Assembly: GCA_964515335.1 (NCBI GenBank)
Contig: CAZETS010000026.1
Coordinates: 3,302-67,301, forward strand
Length of the DNA stretch: 64,000 nt
Direction: 5' to 3'
Origin: TMED88 sp964515335
GTDB taxonomy: Bacteria > Myxococcota_A > UBA9160 > UBA4427
Both the position numbers and the translations under genes were made by a program. Below the pieces are notes generated by a model. That model was not told the DNA's origin. It worked only from the letters and a program-made list of their open reading frames with translations, and ran no database searches. Within the stretch, counting starts at the first letter, position 1. Each line of letters begins with the position of its first letter. Positions 1-9,134 of this stretch are shown here, piece after piece.

Positions 1-2
1 GA

Positions 3-1616
3 CAACCGGCCGGTGCGGAGCCCCCTCCAGGCTATTACGCGACGGTCGACACCTCGAACCCCACCGCCTTCGCGATCACGCTCCACGACGCGATCGACGA
101 CCACACCCGCTTCCCCTACACGAGCAGCGCCACGGATACGTGGGACATCCTCGAGTCGGCACAGGAAGACCCGAGCGATCCCACCGCCATCCTCGATGTC
201 TATCGCAACGAGAGCTATCCGAAGCAGGGCGGCGGAAACATCTTCTACCAGCGCGAGCACATCTGGCCCAGGTCGTTCGGCATCCCGAACGACGGCTCGC
301 ACAACTACGCTTACACGGACGCCCACATGCTGCGTCTCGCCGACGGGTCGTACAACGGGTCGCGCGGGAACAGGCCGTTCGGCGGCTGCGACGCCGCCTG
401 CGTGATGCGCGAGACGGTGGCGAATGCCGGCCAGGGCGGTGGCAGCGACCCGTACCCCGGCGACGACAACTGGTATCGCAGCCCCGGTGGTCTCGGCGGC
501 CTGCTGGGGCGATGGGAGGCCTGGAGCGGTCGCCGCGGAGACATCGCCCGCGCGATGCTCTACGCCGACATTCGTTACGAGGGGGGGCAGCACGGCGTCA
601 CGGGTTTCGCCGAGCCGGACTTGATCCTCACCGATGACGAGAGCCTGATCGACGCGTCGCATACGGGAGCCAACGAGCCGGTGGCCTACATGGGGCTCCT
701 CGCGGTGCTCCTCGCCTGGCACGCCGAAGATCCGGTCGACGACTTCGAGCGCAACCGCAACGAAGTGGTCTTCTCGTACCAGGGCAACCGCAACCCCTTC
801 GTCGACCATCCCGAATGGGTCGACCTCCTCTACGTGGCAGGCGCCTGTGTGGCCGATGCGGACTGCGACGACGGCGTGTTCTGCAACGGCAGCGAGATCT
901 GCTCGCCCTCCGGAACCTGTCAGGCGGGCGCAGAGGCGTGCGCGGCGCCGCTCTCCTGCAGTGAAGTCGCGCAGATCTGTCTGCCGCCCGCCGGGGCCGG
1001 CGAGGTGTGGATCAACGAGATCCACTACGACAACGCATCTTCCGATACGGGCGAGTTCTTCGAGATCGCCGGCACGGCCGGGACGTCGCTGGCCGGTTGG
1101 TCGCTCGTCGGATACAACGGCTCGAACGGGTCGATCTACGCGACAGTGCCGCTGTCGGGCACCCTGCCGATGCAAGATGGCTGCGGTGGCACGCTCGACT
1201 TCGCGATGACCGGGATGCAGAACGGCTCGCCCGACGGCCTCGCGCTCGTGAATGCCGGCGGGGAACTCGTCGAGTTCATCTCCTACGAGGGCGCATTCGC
1301 GGTCACGGTCGGCCCGGCCGCAGGCGAGACGTCGCTGGACATCGCCGTGAGCGAGACGGGCTCGACGCCGATCGGGCATTCGCTCCAGCTCGAGGGCGCC
1401 GGGCACCTGCGGCTGGACTTCAGCTGGGCGGCGCCTGCCGGGGCCACGCGGGGGCTGCCCAACGGCGGACAGAGCTTCGGCGAGTGCGCGGCGACACCGG
1501 TCCCGGCGGTCTCCTCCGAGATCGGACGGCCGCTGCTGGCCCTGGCGCTACTCGCGTGCGCGTGGCTTTTGCTGCTGACGCGCAGGGCCGGCGCCAAACC
1601 GCGGCAGGCGGCCTGA
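3..1616 (+). CDS. Secreted endonuclease I family nuclease with lamin-tail domain (5' end missing)
   Basis: Only the last 537 residues are in the window; the reading frame is open to the left edge, so the start and signal peptide lie outside. The nuclease part (visible residues about 1-270) carries the endonuclease I signature REHIWPRSFG followed by a DAHML segment and an NGSRGN motif, the metal-dependent His-Asn active site of this family, which cuts DNA or RNA outside the cytoplasm. A short Cys-rich segment follows (about 282-315, eight Cys), then a lamin-tail (LTD) fold (about 335-490) starting EVWINEIHYDN. The C-terminus has a VPAVSS stretch, a hydrophobic helix (about 510-527) and a basic tail, which looks like a tripartite sorting/anchoring signal of the PEP-CTERM or IPTL-CTERM sort. 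Role is probably extracellular nucleic-acid scavenging; the family call is firm, the anchoring is inference. Confidence 0.85.
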   Translation, partial: QPAGAEPPPGYYATVDTSNPTAFAITLHDAIDDHTRFPYTSSATDTWDILESAQEDPSDPTAILDVYRNESYPKQGGGNIFYQREHIWPRSFGIPNDGSHNYAYTDAHMLRLADGSYNGSRGNRPFGGCDAACVMRETVANAGQGGGSDPYPGDDNWYRSPGGLGGLLGRWEAWSGRRGDIARAMLYADIRYEGGQHGVTGFAEPDLILTDDESLIDASHTGANEPVAYMGLLAVLLAWHAEDPVDDFERNRNEVVFSYQGNRNPFVDHPEWVDLLYVAGACVADADCDDGVFCNGSEICSPSGTCQAGAEACAAPLSCSEVAQICLPPAGAGEVWINEIHYDNASSDTGEFFEIAGTAGTSLAGWSLVGYNGSNGSIYATVPLSGTLPMQDGCGGTLDFAMTGMQNGSPDGLALVNAGGELVEFISYEGAFAVTVGPAAGETSLDIAVSETGSTPIGHSLQLEGAGHLRLDFSWAAPAGATRGLPNGGQSFGECAATPVPAVSSEIGRPLLALALLACAWLLLLTRRAGAKPRQAA

Positions 1617-1813
1617 AGGCGCCACTCACCCGGCCACCAGGCGATTGCCTTCGGCACTTGTCCCGGTCGGTGCGTGAGTTTTGCGCCCTGGCTGCACATG
1701 CACGTGCTTGGTTTGCGTACTTGCACGTGAGTCGCCGTAACCAGTCTCACCTATAGCTACGCGACGAACCGCCGATGCGTCGTCGTATAGGTTAAACCGT
1801 GAGGAATGTACCT

Positions 1814-2434
1814 GTGAGCGAATCCCCCCGCGACTCGCAGCAGTTCGCCCTGAAGAACGCGCGCTCTGTATGTCGTATGCCATATCAGCGTGCGGGATCT
1901 TGCGCGTTGCGTGTGATCGCCGTGTGTCTGCCGCTCGCTGCGTGCGTCGTGGTTGCCGGCACGGCGAGCGGCGACGAGATCGCCAACGCCACGATGCAGG
2001 GCCTCGACGAGCAGGTCCAGGAGATCAAGTCGGACGTCCTCGCGATCGCCGCGGAGCTGACGCGGCTCGAAGAGAAGCTCCTGTATCCGTCCGACACCCA
2101 GGTCTCGGTCTTCGTATCCCTCGCTGCCGGTGACGAGTCGCGGCTCGACTCGGTCGAAATCCTGCTCGACGGCGAGCCGGTCGCTCGGCACATCTACAGC
2201 TTCAAGGAGCTCGAGGCCCTGCAGAAGGGCGGGGTGCAGCGGCTCTATACGGGGAACCTGGCCACCGGCGATCACCGGCTCGACGTCAAGGTCGCGGGAA
2301 AGCTGCCGGGCGGCCGTGACTTCGCCGGCGCCGAGACTTTCGAGATCGAGAAGGCCGTGGCGCCGAAGCTGGTCGAGATCGAGCTGGCGGCGCGCGAGTT
2401 GGGCGGGCCGAGAATCAGGATCGGGGACGACTGA
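1814..2434 (+). CDS. Exported coiled-coil protein, first gene of TonB/Agl-like operon
   Basis: I do not recognise a named family. The GTG at 1814 is chosen because GAGGA at 1801-1805 sits eight bases upstream; an in-frame GTG at 1799 and an ATG at 1877 are alternatives. The protein (206 residues from 1814) has a hydrophobic export segment (LRVIAVCLPLAACVVVAG), then a heptad-like coiled coil (about residues 45-75, rich in Leu, Glu and Lys), then a beta-rich domain with VSVFVSLAAGDESRLDSVEI and the phrase LLDGEPVARHIYSF, reminiscent of a small Ig-like or carbohydrate-binding fold. It is separated from the next TPR gene by only three bases, so it is translated with the envelope operon. Probably a periplasmic or membrane-tethered accessory of the ExbB/ExbD/TonB-like machine (inference from context). 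Confidence 0.7.
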   Translation: MSESPRDSQQFALKNARSVCRMPYQRAGSCALRVIAVCLPLAACVVVAGTASGDEIANATMQGLDEQVQEIKSDVLAIAAELTRLEEKLLYPSDTQVSVFVSLAAGDESRLDSVEILLDGEPVARHIYSFKELEALQKGGVQRLYTGNLATGDHRLDVKVAGKLPGGRDFAGAETFEIEKAVAPKLVEIELAARELGGPRIRIGDD

Positions 2435-2437
2435 CCG

Positions 2438-4321
2438 ATGCGCGCCGTCTCCCCGCGCTCGACGCTCCTCGCTTCGCTCCTGCTGCTGCTCGCATCGGCC
2501 GGCCCGGCGACGGCGTTCCGGTCCGAAGACCCGTTCTTCGGCGAGGCGCTCTTCCACGCCTACCAGGGGCACTTCTTCGAGGCCCTCGAGCGGCTGGACG
2601 CCGAAATTGCGCAGCACCACGGCGTCGACGAGCCGGAGCTCGACGCGCTGCACGCCGTCATCGACCACGCCGAGTTCTCGGTGGGCGACTTCGAGCTCCA
2701 CTACAGGATGCACCACCGCGCCGGCCGCGCGATTCGCGCCGTCCTCGAGGCCGACGTGCCCGATGCCGTCCGCAACGAGGCCGCCTATCGCCTGGCGCGG
2801 ATCCACTTCCACAAGGACCAGCCCGCGGAGGCCCTCGCGGTTCTCGACGACATCAGGGGAGATGTCCCGGCCGAGCTGCGTGACGACATCGGCTTCCTGC
2901 GCGCCAACGTCCTGATGGCGCTCGATCGCCCGTCCGAGGCGGTCGAAGTCCTGCAGGGGCTGCCGGCCTCCGAAGATCTCGCGGGCTTTGCGGCCTACAA
3001 CCACGCCATCGCGTTGCTGCGCGAAGACCGCTTCGAAGACGCGATCCGCCAGCTCGACACGGCCGGAAAGATCCGCGCCCGCTCGGACGAGAGCCGGGCG
3101 ATTCGCGACAAGGCCAACCTGGTGCTCGGCACGCTGCTGCTCGAGGCCACCGAGTTCGGCCTGGCGCAGCGTTCACTCGACCGTGTCCGCATCGAAGGAC
3201 CGTTCTCGAACCGCGCTCTGCTCGGCGCCGGCTGGGCCGACGCCTCCGCCGACAACTACGAGCGGGCGGTGGTTCCGTGGAACCTGCTCGTCGAGCGGGA
3301 CGCCACCGATGCGTCGGTCCAGGAGGCGATGCTCTCGCTGCCGTATGCGTACAGCCAGCTCGGCGTCCACGGCCGCTCGGCGGTGCTCTATGAGCGGGCC
3401 GTGAGGACCTACTCGGACGAGCTGGCCAAGGTGGATGCCTCGATCCAGAGCATCCGGGAGGGCGAGTTCCTCGAGGCGCTCGTCCGCGAGGAGATCCGCC
3501 GGGACACGGACTGGGTGGTTCGCCTGCGCGGCCTGCCCGACGCGCCCGAGACCTTCTACCTGATCTCGCTGATGGCGTCGCACGACTTTCAGACCTCGCT
3601 GCAGAACTATCTGGATCTGGAGGACCTGCGTCGCAAGCTCTCGGCCTGGCGGCGGACGCTGGCCGCGTTCGAAGACGTCACGCGGCTGCGCCGCGCCTAC
3701 TACGAGCCCCTGATTCCCGAGATCGACGACCGCTTCAGACGCCTCGATTCGCGGCTGCGGCTGCGGCTCGAGCAGCGCCGCAGCCTCGATCAGCGCCTCC
3801 AGAGCATGTTGACCGCACCGCGGCCGGACCTGCTGGCGACGGCCGACGAGCAGGCCCTCGAGGCGCGGCTCGATCGGCTCGACGAGTTGCTGGCGGCCGC
3901 CGCCGGCCCGGAAGGCGAGGCGCTGCGAGCCCGCCTGGGACGTCTGCGTGGCCGGCTCCATTGGGATCTCACGACTGGCTATCACGAGCGGCTGACGGAC
4001 ACCCACGCCCACCTGCGCGCGCTCACCCGGGACGTCGAGCGGATGCAGGTCGGCTACGACCGCTTCGTGCGCACGCGGCAGGCGGCGCTGCACAGCTACG
4101 AGGGCTACCAGCGCAGCATCGAGTCGCTGCGTGGACGGATCGGCCGCGCCGTCGAGCGGGTCGATGCGCTGATGAAACGGCAGGGCCACCTGCTCGAGTC
4201 CGTCGCGGTGCGCGAGCTGGTCGGCCGCCGCGAGAAGCTGCTCGCCTATCAGAACAAGGCGAGATTCGCCTTCGCGGACAGCTACGACCGCGCCGTCAAG
4301 GCACAGGCGGAAGCGCGATGA
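2438..4321 (+). CDS. Periplasmic TPR protein of the TonB/Agl-like operon
   Basis: The 627-residue protein starts with a clear signal peptide (MRAVSPRSTLLASLLLLLAS, cleavage likely after ATA). Residues about 30-330 are helical repeats of TPR type, for example AAYRLARIHFHKDQPAEALA and NHAIALLREDRFEDAIRQLD. The C-terminal 280 residues are long charged helices (RLRLRLEQRRSLDQRLQSML and similar), likely coiled coil. TPR proteins of this kind act as periplasmic scaffolds; in the myxobacterial Glt and Nfs machines, TPR proteins link the inner-membrane motor to the outer membrane. Its stop codon overlaps the ATG of the next gene (ATGA at 4318-4321), so the two are translationally coupled. Exact function is unknown. 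Confidence 0.8.
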   Translation: MRAVSPRSTLLASLLLLLASAGPATAFRSEDPFFGEALFHAYQGHFFEALERLDAEIAQHHGVDEPELDALHAVIDHAEFSVGDFELHYRMHHRAGRAIRAVLEADVPDAVRNEAAYRLARIHFHKDQPAEALAVLDDIRGDVPAELRDDIGFLRANVLMALDRPSEAVEVLQGLPASEDLAGFAAYNHAIALLREDRFEDAIRQLDTAGKIRARSDESRAIRDKANLVLGTLLLEATEFGLAQRSLDRVRIEGPFSNRALLGAGWADASADNYERAVVPWNLLVERDATDASVQEAMLSLPYAYSQLGVHGRSAVLYERAVRTYSDELAKVDASIQSIREGEFLEALVREEIRRDTDWVVRLRGLPDAPETFYLISLMASHDFQTSLQNYLDLEDLRRKLSAWRRTLAAFEDVTRLRRAYYEPLIPEIDDRFRRLDSRLRLRLEQRRSLDQRLQSMLTAPRPDLLATADEQALEARLDRLDELLAAAAGPEGEALRARLGRLRGRLHWDLTTGYHERLTDTHAHLRALTRDVERMQVGYDRFVRTRQAALHSYEGYQRSIESLRGRIGRAVERVDALMKRQGHLLESVAVRELVGRREKLLAYQNKARFAFADSYDRAVKAQAEAR

Positions 4322-7300
4322 GCAGTCGGCCCACGCACCCGGTCCTTCGCGCAGCGCGCGTCGGCGCCACCGGACTGGTGGTCGCCGGCGTCGCGCTCGG
4401 CTGTGCGCAGGGTCGAGACAAGCGCACGCTGGCCGATCTGCGCAGCGTCGAGCCGGACGTGAGCGAGGTGCTCGTGCGGGACGGCCTCGATCAGGCCATG
4501 CAGGGTTACGAATCGTTCCTCGATCAGGCCCCCGAGTCGTCGCTCACACCCGAAGCGATGCGCCGGCTCGCGGATCTCAAGCTCGAGAAGGAGTACGGCT
4601 ACATCGGTGCCACGCAGGGCGCCGTCGTCCCGGCCTATGCGGCGGCGCGCGTGTCCGATGCGGCTCCGCCGGCCTCGCCCGCCCCGGGTGTTCGGACGGG
4701 GGAGGGCGAGAGCGACGCCGATTTCGAGAGACGCGCCGCCGCGCAGGCCGCTGCGCCGTCGTCGGCGGACGCCCCGGACGTCGAGCTGCCCGGCGGCGAG
4801 CCGGTGGAGTGGGCGGGTCCGATCGAGGCCATCGAGCTCTACGACCGCATCCTCGCCCGCTATCCCGATTACGAGTACAACGACTGGGTCCTCTATCAGA
4901 AGGCGCGCGCCTACGACGAGCTCGGCCGCACCGACGAGGCCATCGCCGTCATCGAGCAGCTCGTCGCCCGCTACCCCGCTTCCCGCTACACCGACGAGGT
5001 CCAGTTTCGGCGGGCCGAGTACTTCTTCGTGCGCAAGCGGTTCCTCGACGCCGAAGAGGCGTACCTCGCCATCACGGGCCGCGGTCCTGTCTCGGAGTAC
5101 TACGAGCTGGCTCTCTACAAGCTCGGCTGGTCGCTCTACAAGCAGGAGATGCACGACGAGGCCCTCGATCAGTACATCGCGCTGCTCGACCACAAGATCT
5201 CGGTGGGATACGACTTCGATCAGTCTGCCGACGAGTCGGACGAGCGGCGCATCGCCGATACGTTCCGCGTGATCAGCCTGAGCTTCTCGAGTCTCGGCGG
5301 CCCGGGAGCGGTCGAGGAATTCTTCGTCGCCAACGGCGAGCGCAGCTACGAGGACCGCATCTACCGCCAGCTCGGCGAGTTCTACCTCGAGAAGCTCCGA
5401 TACCACGATGCGGCGAGCGTCTACGAGGCCTTCGTCGAGCTCCATCCCCTGCATGGCTCGTCGCCCGGCTTCAGCATGCGGGTGGTCGAGATCTACGAGT
5501 CGGGCGGCTTCCCGAAGCTCGTCCTCGAGTCGAAGAAGGCGTACGCGTCGCGCTACGGCCTGGCGTCCGACTACTGGCAGCACTTCGACCCCGCGAACTC
5601 GCCCGAGGTGATCGTCGGCCTGAAGGCCACCCTCGGCGACCTGGCGACCCACTACCACGCCGTCTACCAGGAGCCCGAGCGCGCCGAGCACCGGCCCGAG
5701 AGCTTCGCGGAGGCGCAGCAGTGGTACCGCGCGTACCTGGCGTCCTTTCCCGAGGACCCGGAGACGCCCGGCGTCCACTACCGCCTCGCCGACCTCCTGC
5801 TCGAGGACCAACGGCACGGCGAGGCGGCCCGCGAGTACGAGTACATCGCCTACGTCCATCCGGCTCACGAGAAGTCGGCCGAGGCCGGCTACGCTGCGAT
5901 CTTCGCGCACCGGGAGCACGAGAAGCGCGCCCCCGACGAGACGCGAGCGGTCGTCACGCAGGCGGCGGTCGAGAGCACCCTGCGCTTCGTAGGCGCCTTC
6001 CCCGGCCACGAGCACGCGGCGGTGGTGCTGGGCGCGGCCGCCGACGACGTCTACGCGATGGGCGAGCTCGCCCGGGCCATGGAGCTCGCGCAGGGCCTGA
6101 TCGAGAAGTACCCGGAGTCCGGCACTGCCGTGCGCCGCTCGGCCTGGGGGGTCGTGGCGAACGCTTCGCTCGATCTCGGCCGCTACGCGGACGCCGAGGG
6201 CGCGTACGCGAAGGTGCTCGAAATGACGCCCGCCGACGACGAGTCGCGTGAGACAGTCGTCGACAGCCTGGCGGCCTCCATCTACAAGCAGGGTGAGGAG
6301 GCGGCTGCCGCCGACGATCAGCGCACCGCCGCCGATCACTTCCTCCGCATCGCGACGGTCGCGCCGACCTCGGCGATCCGGCCGGTGGCCGAGTACGACG
6401 CCAGCGCAGCGCTGATCCGCCTGGAGGATTGGGCGGCGGCGGCCACGGTGCTGGAGGCCTTTCGCGGGACGCATCCCCAGCACGAACTCATTCGCGAGGC
6501 GACCCGCCAGATGGCGTTCGTCTATCGTGAACAGGGCGACCACGCGCGCGCCGCCGAGGAGTACGAGCGCGTCGCGGCGGAGGCCGACGACCTCGAGCTG
6601 CGCCGCGAGGCACTGCTGGTCGCGGGCGAGCTCTACGAGAAGGCGGAAGACCTCGAGCGGGCCCTGGCCGTCCATCAGGGCTACGTGGACGAGTTCCCGG
6701 AGCCCCTCGACCCCGCCGTCGAGACGCGCTTCAAGATCGCCGAGCTGCATGCGCGAGCCGGTCACGAGAAGAGCCAGCACGCCGAGCTCCGCGAGATCGT
6801 CGAGATCGATCGCCGCGCCGGCGAAGGGCGCTCGGCGCGCATCCGCTACCTCGCGGCGCGGTCCGCGCTGACGCTGGCGGCGCCGAGTTACGAACGGTTC
6901 CGAGCGGTCGAGCTGGTGCAGCCCTTCGAGAAGAGCCTCGAGAAGAAGCAGGCCCGCCTCGACGAGGCCCTCTCCCGGTTCGAGGCACTGGTCGACTACG
7001 AGGTCGCCGAGGTGACGGCGGCCGCCACCTACTACATCGCCGAGATCTACCTCGACTTCAGCCAGTCGCTGATGGAGTCCGAGCGGCCGACCGGGCTCGA
7101 ACCGGGCGAGCTCGTCGACTACGAGCTGGTGCTCGAGGAGGAGGCGTATCCGTTCGAGGAGCGCGCCATTGGCGTGCACGAGAAGAACCTCGAGCTGCTC
7201 TCGATAGGGGTCTTCAATCCCTGGATCGACAAGAGCCTCGACCAGCTCGCCGCGCTGATGCCCGGCCGCTACGCGAAGTTCGAGGAGAGTCCGGGGCTGA

Positions 7301-7464
7301 TCGCGTCGATCGACCGCTACGCGTACCGGGCGCCGAGGGTGGCGCCGAGCGAGCCCGAGGCGCCGGCCGGCGAGCCCGGTGCTGCGCCGGCGGATCCCGA
7401 AGCGGCGTCCGAGTCGGCTCGCCGCGAGTCCGGCGACCCGGCCGCCACGCGAGGCAGCGTATGA
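4318..7464 (+). CDS. Large TPR lipoprotein of the TonB/Agl-like operon
   Basis: Start is the ATG at 4318 overlapping the previous stop; the frame is open further upstream, but that part only mirrors the previous gene. The 1048-residue product begins with a lipoprotein-type signal whose lipobox ends VALGC (Cys29), slightly off consensus. After an Ala/Pro-rich linker (about 105-160) most of the protein is TPR or Sel1-like helical repeats, such as AIELYDRILARYPDYEYNDW, AIAVIEQLVARYPASRYTDE and AAREYEYIAYVHPAHEKSAE. The spacing (Y/W..A..Y...G...EAI..Y..) is that of TPR-6/YbgF-like repeats, as in proteins working with Tol/Pal or Bam. The last 60 residues are Pro/Ala/Glu-rich and disordered. Its length recalls the large TPR proteins AgmK/GltI in myxobacteria, but homology cannot be asserted from reading alone. 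ATGA overlap couples it to the next gene. Confidence 0.8.
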   Translation: MSSRPTHPVLRAARVGATGLVVAGVALGCAQGRDKRTLADLRSVEPDVSEVLVRDGLDQAMQGYESFLDQAPESSLTPEAMRRLADLKLEKEYGYIGATQGAVVPAYAAARVSDAAPPASPAPGVRTGEGESDADFERRAAAQAAAPSSADAPDVELPGGEPVEWAGPIEAIELYDRILARYPDYEYNDWVLYQKARAYDELGRTDEAIAVIEQLVARYPASRYTDEVQFRRAEYFFVRKRFLDAEEAYLAITGRGPVSEYYELALYKLGWSLYKQEMHDEALDQYIALLDHKISVGYDFDQSADESDERRIADTFRVISLSFSSLGGPGAVEEFFVANGERSYEDRIYRQLGEFYLEKLRYHDAASVYEAFVELHPLHGSSPGFSMRVVEIYESGGFPKLVLESKKAYASRYGLASDYWQHFDPANSPEVIVGLKATLGDLATHYHAVYQEPERAEHRPESFAEAQQWYRAYLASFPEDPETPGVHYRLADLLLEDQRHGEAAREYEYIAYVHPAHEKSAEAGYAAIFAHREHEKRAPDETRAVVTQAAVESTLRFVGAFPGHEHAAVVLGAAADDVYAMGELARAMELAQGLIEKYPESGTAVRRSAWGVVANASLDLGRYADAEGAYAKVLEMTPADDESRETVVDSLAASIYKQGEEAAAADDQRTAADHFLRIATVAPTSAIRPVAEYDASAALIRLEDWAAAATVLEAFRGTHPQHELIREATRQMAFVYREQGDHARAAEEYERVAAEADDLELRREALLVAGELYEKAEDLERALAVHQGYVDEFPEPLDPAVETRFKIAELHARAGHEKSQHAELREIVEIDRRAGEGRSARIRYLAARSALTLAAPSYERFRAVELVQPFEKSLEKKQARLDEALSRFEALVDYEVAEVTAAATYYIAEIYLDFSQSLMESERPTGLEPGELVDYELVLEEEAYPFEERAIGVHEKNLELLSIGVFNPWIDKSLDQLAALMPGRYAKFEESPGLIASIDRYAYRAPRVAPSEPEAPAGEPGAAPADPEAASESARRESGDPAATRGSV

Positions 7465-8099
7465 CGGCCCGGTCCATCACGACGGAAGCGATCGGCGCGC
7501 TCGTGGTCGCGTGCGCGCTCTTCGGCTGCACATCGACGGGCGGGCCCGGGTCCGGCCGCATCGAGTTCGAACGGGACGGCGGATTCACCATCACCGAGCC
7601 GACGCGCTTCGACTCGGGAGTGCGCGGCGACTTCGATGAGGCCTTGCGGCTGATCGAGGACGGGGAGTACGCCGAGGGCATCGCGCTCCTCGAGGGCGTG
7701 GCCGAGGCCGCCCCCCACGCGACCACCGCACACATCGACCTCGGGATCGCCTACCGGATGACGAGCGAGTACGAGCGCGCCGAAGCCTCCCTGCAGCGCG
7801 CCCTCGAGCTCAACGCGCGCCACCCGGTGGCCCTCAACGAGCTCGGCATCGTCTACCGCCGGATGGGTCGCTTCGACGACGCGCGGGCGAGCTACGAGCG
7901 GGCGCTCTCGGTCTCGGCCGACTTCCACTACGCCAGGCGCAACCTCGCGATCCTCTGCGACGTGTACGTCGGCGACCTGGCCTGCGCGCTCGAGCACTAC
8001 GAGATCTACGCGCGTGTCGTGCCCGAGGACGAGCAGGTCGCGATGTGGATCACCGACCTGCGCAACCGGCTCCGCAGGCAGGAGGCGAACGGATCATGA
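7461..8099 (+). CDS. Small TPR lipoprotein of the TonB/Agl-like operon
   Basis: 212 residues. A lipoprotein signal ends LFGC (Cys23), and Ser/Thr/Gly follow the Cys, so outer-membrane localisation is likely. Residues about 55-185 form three to four canonical TPRs, for example TAHIDLGIAYRMTSEYERAE, ALNELGIVYRRMGRFDDARA and HYARRNLAILCDVYVGDLAC. In size and organisation it resembles PilF/PilW and GltE (AglT), TPR lipoproteins that assist outer-membrane assembly of motility complexes; this is an analogy, not a demonstrated orthology. It overlaps both neighbours by ATGA (7461-7464 and 8096-8099), so it belongs to one polycistronic message with them. Confidence 0.8.
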   Translation: MTARSITTEAIGALVVACALFGCTSTGGPGSGRIEFERDGGFTITEPTRFDSGVRGDFDEALRLIEDGEYAEGIALLEGVAEAAPHATTAHIDLGIAYRMTSEYERAEASLQRALELNARHPVALNELGIVYRRMGRFDDARASYERALSVSADFHYARRNLAILCDVYVGDLACALEHYEIYARVVPEDEQVAMWITDLRNRLRRQEANGS

Positions 8100-8437
8100 G
8101 GGCAATCTGCGCGCTGCACGCTCTGGTCTTTCTGCCCCTGCTCATGCTCGCGCTCCTGCCCGCCGTGGCCGCCGCGCAGCCGCCGGCGAAGATTGCCGAG
8201 GCAGCGGAAGAGGGCGAGAAGGTCATGTCGGGAATGTCGATCGTCGGCAACGACGAGGCGCCGAAGTCGCTGGTGATCGTTCCCTGGAAGAGCTCCGATC
8301 TCGGTGATTCGCTCGATGTTGACCGCGGGTTGGCCGATACCAGAAATCCCGTCGACCGGGACGTCTTCATGCGCGAGCTCGACTACTACGGCATCCGGGC
8401 CGGCCTCGGTGAGGCATCCGGCGCCGACGCACCGTAA
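8096..8437 (+). CDS. Small exported protein of the TonB/Agl-like operon
   Basis: 113 residues from the ATG at 8096, which overlaps the upstream stop; an in-frame ATG at 8045 inside the preceding gene would destroy the signal peptide and is not used. The N-terminus is a strong Sec signal (LVFLPLLMLALLPAVAAAQ). The mature protein of about 87 residues is acidic and carries the compact motif MSGMSIVGNDEAPKSLVIVP followed by WKSSDLGD, which looks like a conserved, folded core. I do not recognise a named family. Its place between the TPR lipoproteins and the proton channel suggests a dedicated periplasmic accessory of the machine. Confidence 0.65.
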   Translation: MRAICALHALVFLPLLMLALLPAVAAAQPPAKIAEAAEEGEKVMSGMSIVGNDEAPKSLVIVPWKSSDLGDSLDVDRGLADTRNPVDRDVFMRELDYYGIRAGLGEASGADAP

Positions 8438-8479
8438 TACGCAGTACCACAGCAATATCCAGATCAGGAGGTCAAGACA

Positions 8480-9130
8480 ATGGGATTCTTCTACACGATC
8501 GTCGAGTTCTTCGTGACGGGCGGGCCATTCATGTACCCGATCCTGCTCGTCTTCGCGCTCGGCGCGGCCGTGGCGGTCGAACGCTACGTGACGCTCACAC
8601 TGGCGCGTGCCAGCAACGAGAGCGCATGGCACAAGGTGCTGCCGATGCTGATGAACGGTGAGTTCGAGGAGGCGCGTGAGCTGCTGCGCGAGAACGACTC
8701 GACGATTTCCAAGCTCCTCGGCCTGGGGCTCGCCCGGCAGGGCACCGTGCGGCGCCGCGAGGACATCGAGATCGCCATGGAGGAGGGGATGATGGAGATC
8801 ATCCCGCAGCTCGAGAAGCGGACGCCCTACGTGGCGCTGTTTGCGAGCATCGCGACCCTGCTCGGCCTGCTCGGTACGATCATGGGCCTGATCGAGGCCT
8901 TCACGGCGGTCGCCAACGCCAACCCGGCCGAGAAGGCCGACCTGCTCTCCGCGAGCATCTCGGTGGCGATGAACACCACCGCGTTCGGGTTGATGGTGGC
9001 GATTCCGCTGCTCATCACGAACTCGGTGCTGACGGCCAAGACGGGCCAGATCATCGACAGCCTCGAGATGGCCTCGGTGAAGGCGCTGAACGTCTTCTCC
9101 GCTCGGGCCAAGCGGCAGGCCGAGGCGTAG
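8480..9130 (+). CDS. MotA/TolQ/ExbB-family proton channel protein
   Basis: 216 residues, preceded by a strong ribosome-binding site (AGGAGG at 8467-8472). Three transmembrane helices are visible at about 17-37, 115-140 and 160-185. The second contains the family signature LGLLGTIMGLIEAF and the third SISVAMNTTAFGLMVAIPLL, with the Thr expected to line the proton path. A cytoplasmic loop of about 75 charged residues lies between helices 1 and 2, as in ExbB/TolQ/AglR. The protein should form the pentameric inner-membrane ring around an ExbD dimer and convert proton flow into movement of the TonB-like partner. It is followed after four bases by the first ExbD gene. A single channel gene accompanies two stator genes. 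Confidence 0.92.
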   Translation: MGFFYTIVEFFVTGGPFMYPILLVFALGAAVAVERYVTLTLARASNESAWHKVLPMLMNGEFEEARELLRENDSTISKLLGLGLARQGTVRRREDIEIAMEEGMMEIIPQLEKRTPYVALFASIATLLGLLGTIMGLIEAFTAVANANPAEKADLLSASISVAMNTTAFGLMVAIPLLITNSVLTAKTGQIIDSLEMASVKALNVFSARAKRQAEA

Positions 9131-9134
9131 GCCC

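Noticed and set aside
4282..7179. A 965-codon minus-strand open frame over the TPR lipoprotein gene
   Set aside because: Antisense to a well-supported TPR gene with overlapping start and stop in its operon.
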